Of a stretch of DNA of 38,018 nucleotides, positions 1-8,582 are shown piece after piece. The stretch's first letter is position 1. Each line of letters begins with the position of its first letter. The DNA is taken from IMG/VR virus record IMGVR_UViG_3300014839_001404, positions 1 through 38,018 of that record. The stretch is one strand, 5' to 3'. Made by a program: the position numbers and the translations under genes. Under the pieces are notes generated by a model. That model worked only from the letters and a program-made list of their open reading frames with translations. It had not been told where the DNA came from and did no database searches. This stretch comes from a virus.

Positions 1-2421
1 TCATGCATTCACCAGAACTTTAAATTCGCGCCTTCCGACATTGTCGACGGAATCACTCACAATTACTCCCGCCTCATTTAGCGTCATCTTGCCGGCATTG
101 ACTATGTCCGCACCATCCAAACATTCGAACTGCATTAATGCCGCTGGCGATGGCAGGATATAAACCCTATGATAGACTGAGAAGAACTTATAGAGATTGA
201 ACGCCAGATCCTCCAGTATTTCATCTGGAATCCAATCGGAGTCTATTTCAAGCACCTTCTCTTTGTCAAATGCAACCGCGTCAAAGACGCTTCCGTCATA
301 ACTCACCTCGCGGTTTCCATTGCTGATCTTAACGATGTCATACGCGTCTCCATAGAACGATTCATCGCTCACATCGCGCATGTTATCCGCCGTCAAGGTG
401 ACTGAGTCACCCGATGTAATCACGTTGCCGTTGTCATCAGAACGACGTTCTATTCGAGCACTCTTTGTCGTACTTATTTTATACAGCAGATTAAAAGAAT
501 TGCACATTTTTTCAATTGCCGCACGGACAGTCATGCCCTCGAAATCAGCCGTTTCAACGTAAAGAACGACAGTTGTGTCGAACTGGAATAGCCGTCCAAT
601 GCCGTCAAGACCAAAACATGAAGAGCCATCATAAAAAATTTGACCATATTTCGAACACACCAACGTATTCGCATCTTCTAACGTCGCGACTCCGGCAGAG
701 AGCGAGTAGAGACGGTATTTACCTGGCGCAGATCCCATTGTGGTGAATAGGGCGTTACAACTATAGTACATCATTAATGGTCCCGCAAAAACGGTTGGGG
801 CAAAAACGAAACTGGCAGACGCGCTACCCGGCACCCAGGCATAAACTTCCGTGCCGGTATAATAGTAAAGCTTGTCCTCTACTTCGTGATATGCTCCTAC
901 AAAATTAGGAATGATGACGTTAGGGATGGAGTGTGCAAGAAAGCCACTATCACTCCATGATTCGCCGTCCGTAACGAGTTTCCTGATTTTTATATCCCAC
1001 CCGTCTGAAACGGATGCGTACAGTTCATTGCCATTTTTTATATAAAGAAGAAGTGGCTGTGCATATTCCGTGGTTGTCCAAACCAATGTATCGGCCAAAG
1101 AATCGCCATCGATCTCTCTTAGTTGATAATCCCTTATGTAACACAAACAGTACTTGTAATTGGAACCACCATATACATAGTCCATGATCGCAACCGCATT
1201 GAAGGAACTGGAATAGGGAAGCACCATTTCCGCGCTCATGCTATTCGCCCCGACAGTATATCGTCTTATTTTGGTGAACAATGCAGACGTTCCATAACAG
1301 ATCCATAGGTGATCGTTGCGTGCGTTGTAGAGCATCTTCACAATAATCTCATTTGGTCCAAAGGTATACATGACTTCGTAACTATTAGTTGCCATGTCAC
1401 GCTTTACAAGCTTGTTCCCAACCCCAACATAAATATTCGGAGGCACGCCGAAGAGCGCAAACCGATTACCGGTGATCGAGAGATCTTGTGGAGGACAATC
1501 GATGAACGAGATTTTCCTCCCTCCAGTCGACGTGTTATAATTAAGAGTATCAAAAACAACATTGGTAATTCCGATTTTCGCAAAAAGCGCTTTCAGAATG
1601 GACGCGGCCGAGATCCACGTGTGCCAATTCTTCGGGAATGTATCGCCAGGGACATTGACAACAACGTCGTCCGACAATGCGCCGCTCACCGGTATCGACG
1701 CGCGCGCATAGACCGTTACCTTCTGATCTCCAGCGGAATTTATCAACGTGTTCAACCCGGTCGAAAGTGTCACCCAATCGCCGTCATCCAATTTCGCCTG
1801 TTTCTCGGGAATATCGGTGACCTGATAACCGATTGTATGGACGCCTTTTTTCAAGACAAACGAAGACACATTGGCATCCGTCACAAAGAGATTCGGAATG
1901 TGTGGCAACATTAATCCGTCCGAGCCGGCGCCATCGATGTCGTCATCAACATATTGCGCAACCAAACTCGATGCCCATACTTCATCCGCATAATCCGGAT
2001 AGCTCCATACGTCAAATTTTACCGTATCCGAACGCTCGTTTCTTTTCACATCAAAAGAGTCTTTCTTCTTGGTGATCCACCCGGCGAACACCGGCACCGG
2101 CTCGGCGATCAGCTCATTCAGGATATACTCGATCTTCACCTCGAGGAAATTCGCATAATTAAAATAGTTGGAATCCCAAAACGCGATCCCGAATCCTGTG
2201 AACGAGACCTTTTCCGTGGAGAACTGCGACAAATTCATTTCAACGTCGTTCTTCAGTGTCGGGAGGCTCTTTACTGAAACAAAATCCGTAACATCATTCC
2301 ACGTTCCTTCATTTAACAATTCAGAACGGGAAGCAGTCTTTTTGATGGACACTTTTGCTGTGATCGTCCGGCTGGCTGCACGCGCAGCCGTTAGAAATGT
2401 TTCACTCGGCGTAAATCTCAT
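1..2421 (-). CDS. Large phage tail protein (tail tip/baseplate-like)
   Basis: An 806-residue protein directly downstream of the tape measure gene; its ATG overlaps the tape measure stop (ATGA), so the two are translationally coupled. Position and size fit a distal tail protein or tail-tip component that contacts the cell surface. The N-terminal 150 residues look like a folded tail domain. Residues about 300-600 are rich in short beta strands with repeated aromatic and Gly turns, compatible with a beta-propeller-like or repeat module. The last 170 residues are a mixed domain. No enzymatic motif is seen. I do not recognise a named family, so the role rests on gene order. The stop codon is the first three bases of the window, so the gene is complete, and further tail genes probably lie to the left. 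Confidence 0.7.
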   Translation of the reverse strand: MRFTPSETFLTAARAASRTITAKVSIKKTASRSELLNEGTWNDVTDFVSVKSLPTLKNDVEMNLSQFSTEKVSFTGFGIAFWDSNYFNYANFLEVKIEYILNELIAEPVPVFAGWITKKKDSFDVKRNERSDTVKFDVWSYPDYADEVWASSLVAQYVDDDIDGAGSDGLMLPHIPNLFVTDANVSSFVLKKGVHTIGYQVTDIPEKQAKLDDGDWVTLSTGLNTLINSAGDQKVTVYARASIPVSGALSDDVVVNVPGDTFPKNWHTWISAASILKALFAKIGITNVVFDTLNYNTSTGGRKISFIDCPPQDLSITGNRFALFGVPPNIYVGVGNKLVKRDMATNSYEVMYTFGPNEIIVKMLYNARNDHLWICYGTSALFTKIRRYTVGANSMSAEMVLPYSSSFNAVAIMDYVYGGSNYKYCLCYIRDYQLREIDGDSLADTLVWTTTEYAQPLLLYIKNGNELYASVSDGWDIKIRKLVTDGESWSDSGFLAHSIPNVIIPNFVGAYHEVEDKLYYYTGTEVYAWVPGSASASFVFAPTVFAGPLMMYYSCNALFTTMGSAPGKYRLYSLSAGVATLEDANTLVCSKYGQIFYDGSSCFGLDGIGRLFQFDTTVVLYVETADFEGMTVRAAIEKMCNSFNLLYKISTTKSARIERRSDDNGNVITSGDSVTLTADNMRDVSDESFYGDAYDIVKISNGNREVSYDGSVFDAVAFDKEKVLEIDSDWIPDEILEDLAFNLYKFFSVYHRVYILPSPAALMQFECLDGADIVNAGKMTLNEAGVIVSDSVDNVGRREFKVLVNA

Positions 2422-4874
2422 GTGCGTTTTTGATTCTTAAAAAGTGAATCGGCACTATTGGTACCGGCAACCCTCATAGCATCCTCAACAGTCTTTTTCA
2501 ATTTCTCAAAATCACTTTGACTTCCTGAGAAGTCTGCAATCGGAATTGTGACATAGAAATACTGGACCACTCCACCGCCACCAGCGGGCACGGCAATTGC
2601 CGCCAACACACTTGCCTTGATTTGCGGCAGAAGCACATCGATGAGACGTGGCGCCAGATCGTCTTTGAATACCTGGATGAAAGATTTCTCCGGCGCCACT
2701 ATTTCTGTTCCCGCCTCGCCGATCATCGCATACGTGGGCCGCGTTACCTTCCCGCCTTCTGCCAGGCCCGGCACCTCCTGTGAGTTGATCATTGCAACAT
2801 CTGCCAAACCGGCGGCGATGACTGCGGCCGCAGCAATAAAATTAAATGGCACGGGTACATCCTTCAACGCGCTGGCTGCGCCCGTATATGTACTTATCGT
2901 TGCGGCTATGATCGCCATCGCTTTTTGGCGATCCACCGCCGCCTTGTTCATCGCCTTCGCCTTCGCGTCCATGTCGGCATCAAGGGCGGTTTTCTTCGCA
3001 GCATAATCGTCTTCAATCTTTTGTTTTTGCGCATCCGTCGTGGCCGCCGCCAGCAGCTTTGCCTTCTCTGCATCCAATGCGGCCTGTTTCTTCGTTTTTT
3101 CATCGCCAAGCACCTTCGATGTCTGTGTCTGCTGCATCTGTGCAAGGGTGCTGAATGTGCTGTTCATATTCGAGGCGATTGATTGTATCGCATCCATCTT
3201 TGCCTTGGACTCCTGCTCGGATAATTGTTTGCGGGCATTAACACCGTCTAAGTCATTCTGTATCAGATCCTTCTCAAGTTGCGCTTTTCTCTCGAGCAGC
3301 TTGCGGTCCGACTGTTTGCCATCCGCCAACTGATCGTTTACCAGTTTCAGATCATTCTCTATGCCCTTCTTCTTCTCGGCAATGACGTCAACGTTGATTT
3401 GTTCTTCACTTTTTCTTTGTTCGGCGCCCTTTTTTTGTATGAGCAATATCTGTTTCTGAGATGCAAGATCGCCCATTGTCAGAAGATGTTGCTGTTTTTC
3501 TTCCTCCGTCTTTATGTCGTTTTGTTCTCCCGTTACCTGCAATGCCGCAATATCTTTCATCAAATTTGCAACCCGTAATTTTCGAGCTTCATCGGCCTGA
3601 TCGGAAGCCTTTAATTCGGCGGCAAGTTGCGTTTTCTTTCGACTCAGCGTTTCGGTATTAATCTGCCCATCGATGTCACTTTGTGCAACTCCTAAATTCA
3701 TGCCGGAAATTTTTACAAACGACATCTTTTCTTCAAATTTCGCCTCATCAATCTGCTTCTCTTGATCGTTGAACGTATTGATGCGCGAGATGCGATCTTG
3801 TTGTTGTGCTTTGTCAATTTCAATTAACTTCTCCGCCAATTGTTTGTCCAACGCGACGACGATTGCGTTCCCTGATTTCCTATCCTCGGACGCTCGGACT
3901 AATAAATTGAACTGATCTTCATACCATTTCTGAGCTTCTGCGCGTTGTCGATCATAACTATTAGTTATACCTGCAACTTCGAGACCGCGAATCGTATCTC
4001 TCCATTCAGCATGCGTTTTTTCAGTCGCCGTCAGGGCCTTCTCGACTTCGGCCAGTTCTGCTACTTTTAATTTTATCTGTTCGGTATTTTGTTTGACTAC
4101 CTCTGCCGTTTTCGTGTAGACAACCCCATATTCAGTAACATCTTCTATTTCGTGCTCATTCACTTTGCTGAGAGTCTTTAGGGTCTCAATTTGTTTATTA
4201 AGGCTATCACGATATTGTTCCAGTCCAAGACGCGACGCGCCTTTCAGCGTATCTGCAAAGCCCTTCATTACGCGATCAAACTGCTCCGCTTTTTCTTTTG
4301 AATTATCAAACATTCCCGCCACTGCAATTCCAACAGTTACCACCGCACCGATCGCGGCAGCAACACCACCACTGGCGATTCCCAATGTGCCAAGTATCGC
4401 GGCAAGGCCGAAACCTGCGGATACCCCTTTGTTCAAGCCTTGCTCGAGTTTATCTAATTGCTTGCTTCCCTCACCACTAGATGCGGCCATTTCTACTACA
4501 GACTGCGTAAGAAATGCCATCGCACCAAAGGATTCCAAGGCATTGCGCTTCATCGAACGAAGCCCCGTCGAATGCACCTCGGTCGTTTTCGCGGAACGAG
4601 CTACTGCCTTCTCCTGAACGTCCGCCGCGCCACCGAGCGCAATTGTTGCCTGCGTGGCTTCGCCGGCAACGGGCACCATTGTTTTTACTTTTTCGTTGTA
4701 ATCCCCAAGGGTCTTATCAATCTGCGAAAAGTCTGCTTTGTCGATCTGCACATTTAAGAGCGGCTTGAGTTGCGTGCCGGTCTGTTGCGTCATCGTCAGC
4801 ATCGACTTCAGGCCCTCAAGATACGGAGCCAAATCGATCGTAAAAGTAGTTTTAACTTCGCTTAAATTTCCCAC
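2418..4874 (-). CDS. Tail tape measure protein
   Basis: An 818-residue protein with the usual tape-measure make-up: long charged coiled-coil stretches (about residues 215-640, rich in Lys, Glu and Gln), a hydrophobic Gly/Ala-rich segment near residues 150-190 and another near 700-730, and an Ala-rich C-terminal part. It would set tail length and be ejected during DNA entry. The start is GTG, with a GGA-rich site just upstream that overlaps the stop of the frameshifted chaperone product. The order tail tube, chaperone with frameshift, tape measure is the classic order of long-tailed phages. The hydrophobic segments are typical for membrane insertion on infection. No lytic domain is visible. 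Confidence 0.9.
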   Translation of the reverse strand: MGNLSEVKTTFTIDLAPYLEGLKSMLTMTQQTGTQLKPLLNVQIDKADFSQIDKTLGDYNEKVKTMVPVAGEATQATIALGGAADVQEKAVARSAKTTEVHSTGLRSMKRNALESFGAMAFLTQSVVEMAASSGEGSKQLDKLEQGLNKGVSAGFGLAAILGTLGIASGGVAAAIGAVVTVGIAVAGMFDNSKEKAEQFDRVMKGFADTLKGASRLGLEQYRDSLNKQIETLKTLSKVNEHEIEDVTEYGVVYTKTAEVVKQNTEQIKLKVAELAEVEKALTATEKTHAEWRDTIRGLEVAGITNSYDRQRAEAQKWYEDQFNLLVRASEDRKSGNAIVVALDKQLAEKLIEIDKAQQQDRISRINTFNDQEKQIDEAKFEEKMSFVKISGMNLGVAQSDIDGQINTETLSRKKTQLAAELKASDQADEARKLRVANLMKDIAALQVTGEQNDIKTEEEKQQHLLTMGDLASQKQILLIQKKGAEQRKSEEQINVDVIAEKKKGIENDLKLVNDQLADGKQSDRKLLERKAQLEKDLIQNDLDGVNARKQLSEQESKAKMDAIQSIASNMNSTFSTLAQMQQTQTSKVLGDEKTKKQAALDAEKAKLLAAATTDAQKQKIEDDYAAKKTALDADMDAKAKAMNKAAVDRQKAMAIIAATISTYTGAASALKDVPVPFNFIAAAAVIAAGLADVAMINSQEVPGLAEGGKVTRPTYAMIGEAGTEIVAPEKSFIQVFKDDLAPRLIDVLLPQIKASVLAAIAVPAGGGGVVQYFYVTIPIADFSGSQSDFEKLKKTVEDAMRVAGTNSADSLFKNQKRT

Positions 4875-4883
4875 GCTTTTTTC

Positions 4884-5117
4884 CTATTGCCTAATGCCTG
4901 GTGCCTGATTCTGCCGGTCGTTTTCTTCGTTCAACAAATAAACCTGCTTGTAGACGTCTTCGAGCTTCTGTTTTTTCACCGCCCGGAATCTCGACTTGTC
5001 GTCGCCGCAGAGTATGAAGGCCAGACGGTCCTGCGATGTGATCGATGTTTCTACTTCGTCGTCATCGCCGCCGGCGAAAATGCTCGCGTACCGATTCCGA
5101 AGGCGCCGCTTCTCTGA
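4884..5117 (-). CDS. Tail chaperone -1 frameshift extension (GT-type)
   Basis: Reading on in the -1 frame after the T9 run gives 77 more codons without interruption, ending in TAG at 4884-4886, ten bases before the GTG of the tape measure gene. The joined product would be 216 residues (139 + 77). The extension is charged and ends in a Lys/Glu/Gln-rich helix (KKQKLEDVYKQVYLLNEEN), a plausible tape-measure-binding tail. It has no start codon of its own with a ribosome site, which fits expression only by frameshifting. Conserved -1 frameshifting at this place is established for lambda-like and Mu-like tail genes. Confidence 0.75.
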   Translation of the reverse strand, partial: SEKRRLRNRYASIFAGGDDDEVETSITSQDRLAFILCGDDKSRFRAVKKQKLEDVYKQVYLLNEENDRQNQAPGIRQ

Positions 5118-5533
5118 AAAAAAAAGTTAATGACCTCGTTCGCTGTCTCGCGATTGGCATGTTTTCCGAAGAAGCTTTCCAGCTCTCCAATTTTCGATGC
5201 GTCGAATTCTTCGCCTTCCGGGACGAGCGTGATTGCGAGGATCTTCTTTGCATATCCCTTTTTGTAAATCCATGCATGCACCTTAATCATATCCAGCGCC
5301 ACTCTTATGGCCGTGCCCATCTTTTCGCCAAGTCCCTTTCCTTCATCCCTCACGCGAACGGCCTCCTCGTTGAGCACCTCATCTGCCAAATCGATCATTC
5401 CCTCGCCCGCCCTCGTCAGTGTGCCCGGCTCATCCCTGATCATCTCATAGGATATGGCGCCAAGTAGCTCATCCTGTTCAAGCGTCATCGAAAAAACAAA
5501 GTTCTTCTCGCCGATTACATATTTGGGTTCCAT
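5051..5533 (-). CDS. Tail assembly chaperone (zero-frame product)
   Basis: A 160-residue acidic protein between the tail-tube genes and the tape measure, where tailed phages encode the G/gp41-type tail assembly chaperone. Family knowledge: this protein binds the tape measure and recruits tube subunits, and a minor longer form is made by frameshifting. Here the zero frame passes through nine T (positions 5125-5117, three Phe codons, residues 137-139) and ends 21 codons later. The -1 frame stays open to 4884. The start ATG lies downstream of a terminator-like hairpin. Sequence identity to a named family is not obvious to me; the call rests on position, size and the frameshift architecture. Confidence 0.75.
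   Translation of the reverse strand: MEPKYVIGEKNFVFSMTLEQDELLGAISYEMIRDEPGTLTRAGEGMIDLADEVLNEEAVRVRDEGKGLGEKMGTAIRVALDMIKVHAWIYKKGYAKKILAITLVPEGEEFDASKIGELESFFGKHANRETANEVINFFFQRSGAFGIGTRAFSPAAMTTK
5117..5125 (-). promoter_or_regulatory. -1 ribosomal frameshift site (T9)
   Basis: Nine T on the minus strand, read as TTT TTT TTT in the zero frame after AAC and followed by CAG. The phase fits a T_TTT_TTT slippery heptamer. The zero-frame and -1 products both end close to the tape measure start. Confidence 0.75.
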
Positions 5534-5551
5534 TTGTGTATGTCCTTTAAG

Positions 5552-5609
5552 AATGAATAAAAAGGGCGCGGTTTCTTTTCCCGACGCTGTCGGGCCGATT
5601 CGCGCCCTT
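5552..5609 (-). terminator. Rho-independent terminator after tail-tube gene
   Basis: Transcribed leftwards, the arms at 5609-5601 and 5570-5562 pair over 9 bases, with a nested 6-bp GTCGGG/CCCGAC-type hairpin at 5594-5580. The stem is followed by TTTTTATT. It sits between the 137-residue tail-tube-like gene and the chaperone. A leaky terminator here would give much more tube protein than chaperone. Confidence 0.75.
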
Positions 5610-5637
5610 CTGAAATATTGTACTTCTGCTCGGACGA

Positions 5638-6051
5638 CTACGCCAGCGTCAATGCCATCAGGTTCGCCTCGCTGTCGGCAAATCCGGATCCGGTCACAAC
5701 GCGCTTCCAGTTCTTCCCGGCTTCTTCCGGCTTTAGGTCCACGATCACCGTACAGTTTTTTAGAACGAGGGTTTGCGCGGTGTTTATGCCGGTGAATTTA
5801 AAGAACATCGGCGTATGTGCCGCCTCGGCCGCTATCAACTCGGTGTAGGTGGATGCCGTCAGATCCTCAGATTCGATGGTGAATTTCACACCCTTCCCTG
5901 CACCGACATTCTTGTTCGCCCCGTTCTCTTCAGTTGGCGTCGAGAATTCGATCTTGGTTGTCTTCATGGCTTCCGGGATCTCGGTGGCCGATGAGAAATT
6001 GACGCTATCGTCATACTCCACCTTGCTTAATCCGCCTTTGAATAATATCAT
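5638..6051 (-). CDS. Tail-tube-like protein, minimal paralogue
   Basis: A 137-residue protein, the shortest of three related proteins in this cluster. Shared features with the 6074-6940 and 8583-9152 products: a start resembling GG-x-SKVEYDD, a central TPTEE segment, a strand ending in an acidic TIES/TIRS motif, a TPMFFKF-type strand followed by a hydrophobic strand, and an end like GFADSEANL. Size, single-domain beta-rich make-up and position just before the chaperone fit the major tail tube subunit. A strong terminator follows, consistent with a highly expressed structural gene. The tube assignment is inferred from order and not from a recognised family. Confidence 0.65.
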   Translation of the reverse strand: MILFKGGLSKVEYDDSVNFSSATEIPEAMKTTKIEFSTPTEENGANKNVGAGKGVKFTIESEDLTASTYTELIAAEAAHTPMFFKFTGINTAQTLVLKNCTVIVDLKPEEAGKNWKRVVTGSGFADSEANLMALTLA

Positions 6052-6073
6052 TGCATCCTCCTATTGTATGTTG

Positions 6074-6940
6074 TTAAAAATTGGTTGATAACAAATTCGC
6101 TTCCGAATCGGAAAATCCTTCGCCGAGGATTTTGATTGCGTTGTGCTTGCCCGCTTCATTGACTTCAAAAACAATTTTCGGGATGATGCCATTGAGTACT
6201 GACACATATCCTGTTGCTGCCCGGACATCGTCGATATGAATAATTTGTCCCATCGTGAGCCCGGTGGATTTTATGCCGATTGAAATAATGGCGCCTAATG
6301 CATCGGGGTTGGCAAACACCAAGCTGCACTTCGTCCAGGTGTCGGCATCCAATGCGGGCAACGGCAACACCTCAAGAGGCGAGGCGCAGCTTGCGGAGTT
6401 ATCCAGCAACAAACTCAATGCGCCGGCGACCTTTGCCGCACTTGATTTTGCCCAGCAGGTAATTGCTTTATAAATTGTTAATTCCAGGGCGATGTTTTTC
6501 GTCGCCAAAACAACCTCGTCGTTAACAACGCCGGTCGCCGAAAGTTTTACGGAATTTGTTCCTGCCTTCAGATCGACAGCATCCACCGCTGATGTTATAT
6601 TTGAGCCGACCGATTCATTCCATGCGCCCTCGCAAGATTCAACCACCAACGGCTCGCCGAGCAATCTTACAAATCGAAAATAGAGCGGTGTTCGTTCCTC
6701 TTCGTATGTTTTCAAAAGCGCATAGACTGATCCGGTGGCATTGTCGACATTGGCGCTGCGGATTGTCATATCGAGCGCTTTGCCGGCAGCGCCCAAAGAA
6801 TTATCCGCGAACTCTTCCGTCGGCGTTTTTGGCGTGAATCCAGTTCCCGCCTTTAAGAGTCGATCGATTCTTTTGGGATTCACGAAATTCGATACGGTAT
6901 CGAATTCAACAAACGAATATCCGCCTTTTATGATTTGCAT
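6074..6940 (-). CDS. Tail-tube-like protein with inserted beta-sandwich domain
   Basis: 288 residues. Residues 1-102 and about 247-288 match the 137-residue neighbour end to end (EFD near the start, TPTEEFADN, TIRS, TPLYFRF, and GFSDSEANL at the end). Between them sits an insert of about 145 residues that looks like a carbohydrate-binding-type jelly roll: alternating strands, TWTKCSLVF, SIGIKSTG and a closing IIHIDDVRAA motif. The likely role is a tube or tail subunit that displays a glycan-binding domain on the tail surface. It may replace a fraction of tube subunits or form a terminator ring. The paralogy is seen directly; the glycan-binding role is inferred. Confidence 0.6.
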   Translation of the reverse strand: MQIIKGGYSFVEFDTVSNFVNPKRIDRLLKAGTGFTPKTPTEEFADNSLGAAGKALDMTIRSANVDNATGSVYALLKTYEEERTPLYFRFVRLLGEPLVVESCEGAWNESVGSNITSAVDAVDLKAGTNSVKLSATGVVNDEVVLATKNIALELTIYKAITCWAKSSAAKVAGALSLLLDNSASCASPLEVLPLPALDADTWTKCSLVFANPDALGAIISIGIKSTGLTMGQIIHIDDVRAATGYVSVLNGIIPKIVFEVNEAGKHNAIKILGEGFSDSEANLLSTNF

Positions 6941-6954
6941 TGTAAGCCTCTTCC

Positions 6955-7389
6955 TTAAGTTTCATCCCAGCCCAACACCAGCGCATACACAACTAAATTG
7001 TTCTCACTGAATAACAACCGATCTCCTTTATAGCCCAATGTAACAGCTCCGGCCCCGACCGTCATCGTCCGGCCGTCATAGCGTTCACGGAGATCATCCA
7101 GCAGGTCATAGTTGCCGCGCTGTGCTTCTTTGCGCGTGCGCTGCGACTCGGAACCGACTGACAAATAAAACTCGCGACTATTGAGTCCACTTGCCCCATT
7201 GGCATATCTTTCTTCTTCAATCGGGTTGGTCCCGCCGTACCGTATGAGGACAAACGGCGATCGTGGGAGAAGCGCCGAGAGAAGCATTTGATCGAATTCC
7301 TTCTCATGCGTCTCACAGGTTTTCACGCCGGTGATGTTCGCCTTCACATCTGTAATTAAAGCATCTTCTATGTCCGCCAAGCTCAACAT
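6955..7389 (-). CDS. Mu gp37-like (DUF1834) tail completion protein
   Basis: 144 residues from the ATG at 7389, four bases after the stop of the preceding gene; a longer frame to 7500 exists but would overlap that gene by over 100 bases. The opening MLSLADIEDALITDVKANI, a middle stretch beginning with RSPFVLIRYGG, and the end resembling the DUF1834/Mu gp37 family support the call. In Mu this protein lies between the gp36 (DUF1320) and tail sheath/tube genes and is thought to act at the head-tail joint or tail end. The same set of small connector genes is present here. Confidence 0.65.
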   Translation of the reverse strand: MLSLADIEDALITDVKANITGVKTCETHEKEFDQMLLSALLPRSPFVLIRYGGTNPIEEERYANGASGLNSREFYLSVGSESQRTRKEAQRGNYDLLDDLRERYDGRTMTVGAGAVTLGYKGDRLLFSENNLVVYALVLGWDET

Positions 7390-7390
7390 T

Positions 7391-7924
7391 TCAAGTTCGC
7401 CCTGACAAAAAGCGTTGCATAATATCTCCGAAGGTTTGTACGGCTTCCGGAGAGATGAAAGTATAGTCTCGCGCCGCATAATGGGCGACGTGAGCGCCAA
7501 ATGTCATACCGCGCCCGGACGAGGTGCCGCGTCTAAATTTGCCGTTTGCGGTTCGGTTGCGAACAAATGTTTCGGACCTCGCATGTCGTTGCACATCGCC
7601 GCCGTATGCAAGTAGCCTGAAAACTCTTGGGTCGGTGATGTGATTCTTCCCCAACATCGTTGGCCCGGCCGCAACGGAGGAGCCATTCACCTGGAAAATA
7701 AGCCCATGCATGAGGGTGCCGGTATCGAGCAATGTCTGCCCTCCGGTTTTGATCGCGCGCCCGGATTCTTGCCACTTATCCGGCCTTCCGCCGACACGAA
7801 TATTCTCCTGCATTTCGGATTGCATCACCACGCCGATCTCGGTCAATGGTTTGTGTGGATTGCTTGCGCGCGAAATCAATTCGCCCAAGGTGCGGTTAAA
7901 ATTATTTAGATTGGTATCGCCCAC
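7391..7924 (-). CDS. Virion morphogenesis protein, Mu gpG / tail completion-like
   Basis: I place the start at GTG 7924 (177 residues), just past the stop of the upstream gene at 7926. An ATG at 7972 would add 16 residues that overlap that gene. The protein shows the Phage_tail_S/virion morphogenesis pattern: an N-terminal helix, IGVVMQSEMQENI, GGRPDKWQ, a long KTGGQTLLDTGTLMHG motif, and a C-terminal HYAARDYTFISPE segment before the last helix. In Mu this family (gpG) acts at head-tail joining. It lies next to the gp37-like gene, as expected for the connector block. Confidence 0.75.
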   Translation of the reverse strand: MGDTNLNNFNRTLGELISRASNPHKPLTEIGVVMQSEMQENIRVGGRPDKWQESGRAIKTGGQTLLDTGTLMHGLIFQVNGSSVAAGPTMLGKNHITDPRVFRLLAYGGDVQRHARSETFVRNRTANGKFRRGTSSGRGMTFGAHVAHYAARDYTFISPEAVQTFGDIMQRFLSGRT

Positions 7925-7925
7925 A

Positions 7926-8486
7926 TTACACCGCAATCGATATTGTGTACTGAACGGTCGTTCCATTGCCATTCAGGACTTGCTTTGTGGATAACGTATG
8001 ATCGATCAAAAATTTAAAACCATTTTCGTTCAGCGCAACGATCCCGATCTCTCCGATATTGATTGTCGATCCGCTTTCGTTCGTGAAAGTCCGACTCATT
8101 GCGAAACTACGTACATTGGCAATCGTCTGGGGAACATCAAAGGTCATAACGCTATATCTCATTTTGAGAGACTCGCCGGTCGTGCTTTGCAAGATCTTTG
8201 TTTTTAATTTCGTGTCGCCTATCGCCACCGCGTCCGTTCCGGTGCCAACCTGTATACCGTAAGAATCGTTGCCGACCGGACCGCGACAATCGAATCCTCC
8301 GGTACTGGGAGTGCGGGACACATCTGTCGCATCGATACAGCCCGCAAGCGCTACCTGGGAAACGGCACAATAGAGCATGTTGCAGAAATTTATTACAAAA
8401 CTATTTGCCTCCCTTTCAACCGGGGTTCCAAATGGTTTCCCATGCCTGTCGAGATCTGTTATTTTTATGAATGCACTAATTTTCAT
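7926..8486 (-). CDS. Virion structural protein, unknown
   Basis: 186 residues, beta-rich, with several short Gly/Thr-rich loops and a stretch GIQVGTGTDAVAIGD typical of phage structural or tail-fibre-like domains. A closing region EIGIVALNENGFKFLIDHT is typical of tail-associated beta domains. It starts with ATG overlapping the stop of a 28-residue upstream frame (ATGA). No family is recognised. Its place between tail-tube paralogues and the gpG-like gene makes a tail or connector component likely. Confidence 0.6.
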   Translation of the reverse strand: MKISAFIKITDLDRHGKPFGTPVEREANSFVINFCNMLYCAVSQVALAGCIDATDVSRTPSTGGFDCRGPVGNDSYGIQVGTGTDAVAIGDTKLKTKILQSTTGESLKMRYSVMTFDVPQTIANVRSFAMSRTFTNESGSTINIGEIGIVALNENGFKFLIDHTLSTKQVLNGNGTTVQYTISIAV

Positions 8487-8569
8487 GACGTGGTGACCGT
8501 GCTGGTTGTATTTGTCGTTGTCGTTGCGATAGGGTAAACATCATTCATTGTCGCCGCTATCTGTCCCAT
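8483..8569 (-). CDS. Small Thr/Ser-rich ORF, 28 residues
   Basis: ATG at 8569 with an AGGAG site about ten bases upstream, ending in TGA that overlaps the ATG of the next gene. The product is low in complexity at its C-terminal half (Thr/Ser/Val). Coupling and the ribosome site argue for translation; function is unknown. It may simply deliver ribosomes to the next gene. Confidence 0.4.
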   Translation of the reverse strand: MGQIAATMNDVYPIATTTTNTTSTVTTS

Positions 8570-8582
8570 TATTGCAATTCTC

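Noticed and set aside
1309-1914. 201-residue plus-strand frame in the tail gene
   Set aside because: Antisense shadow of the 806-residue tail protein.
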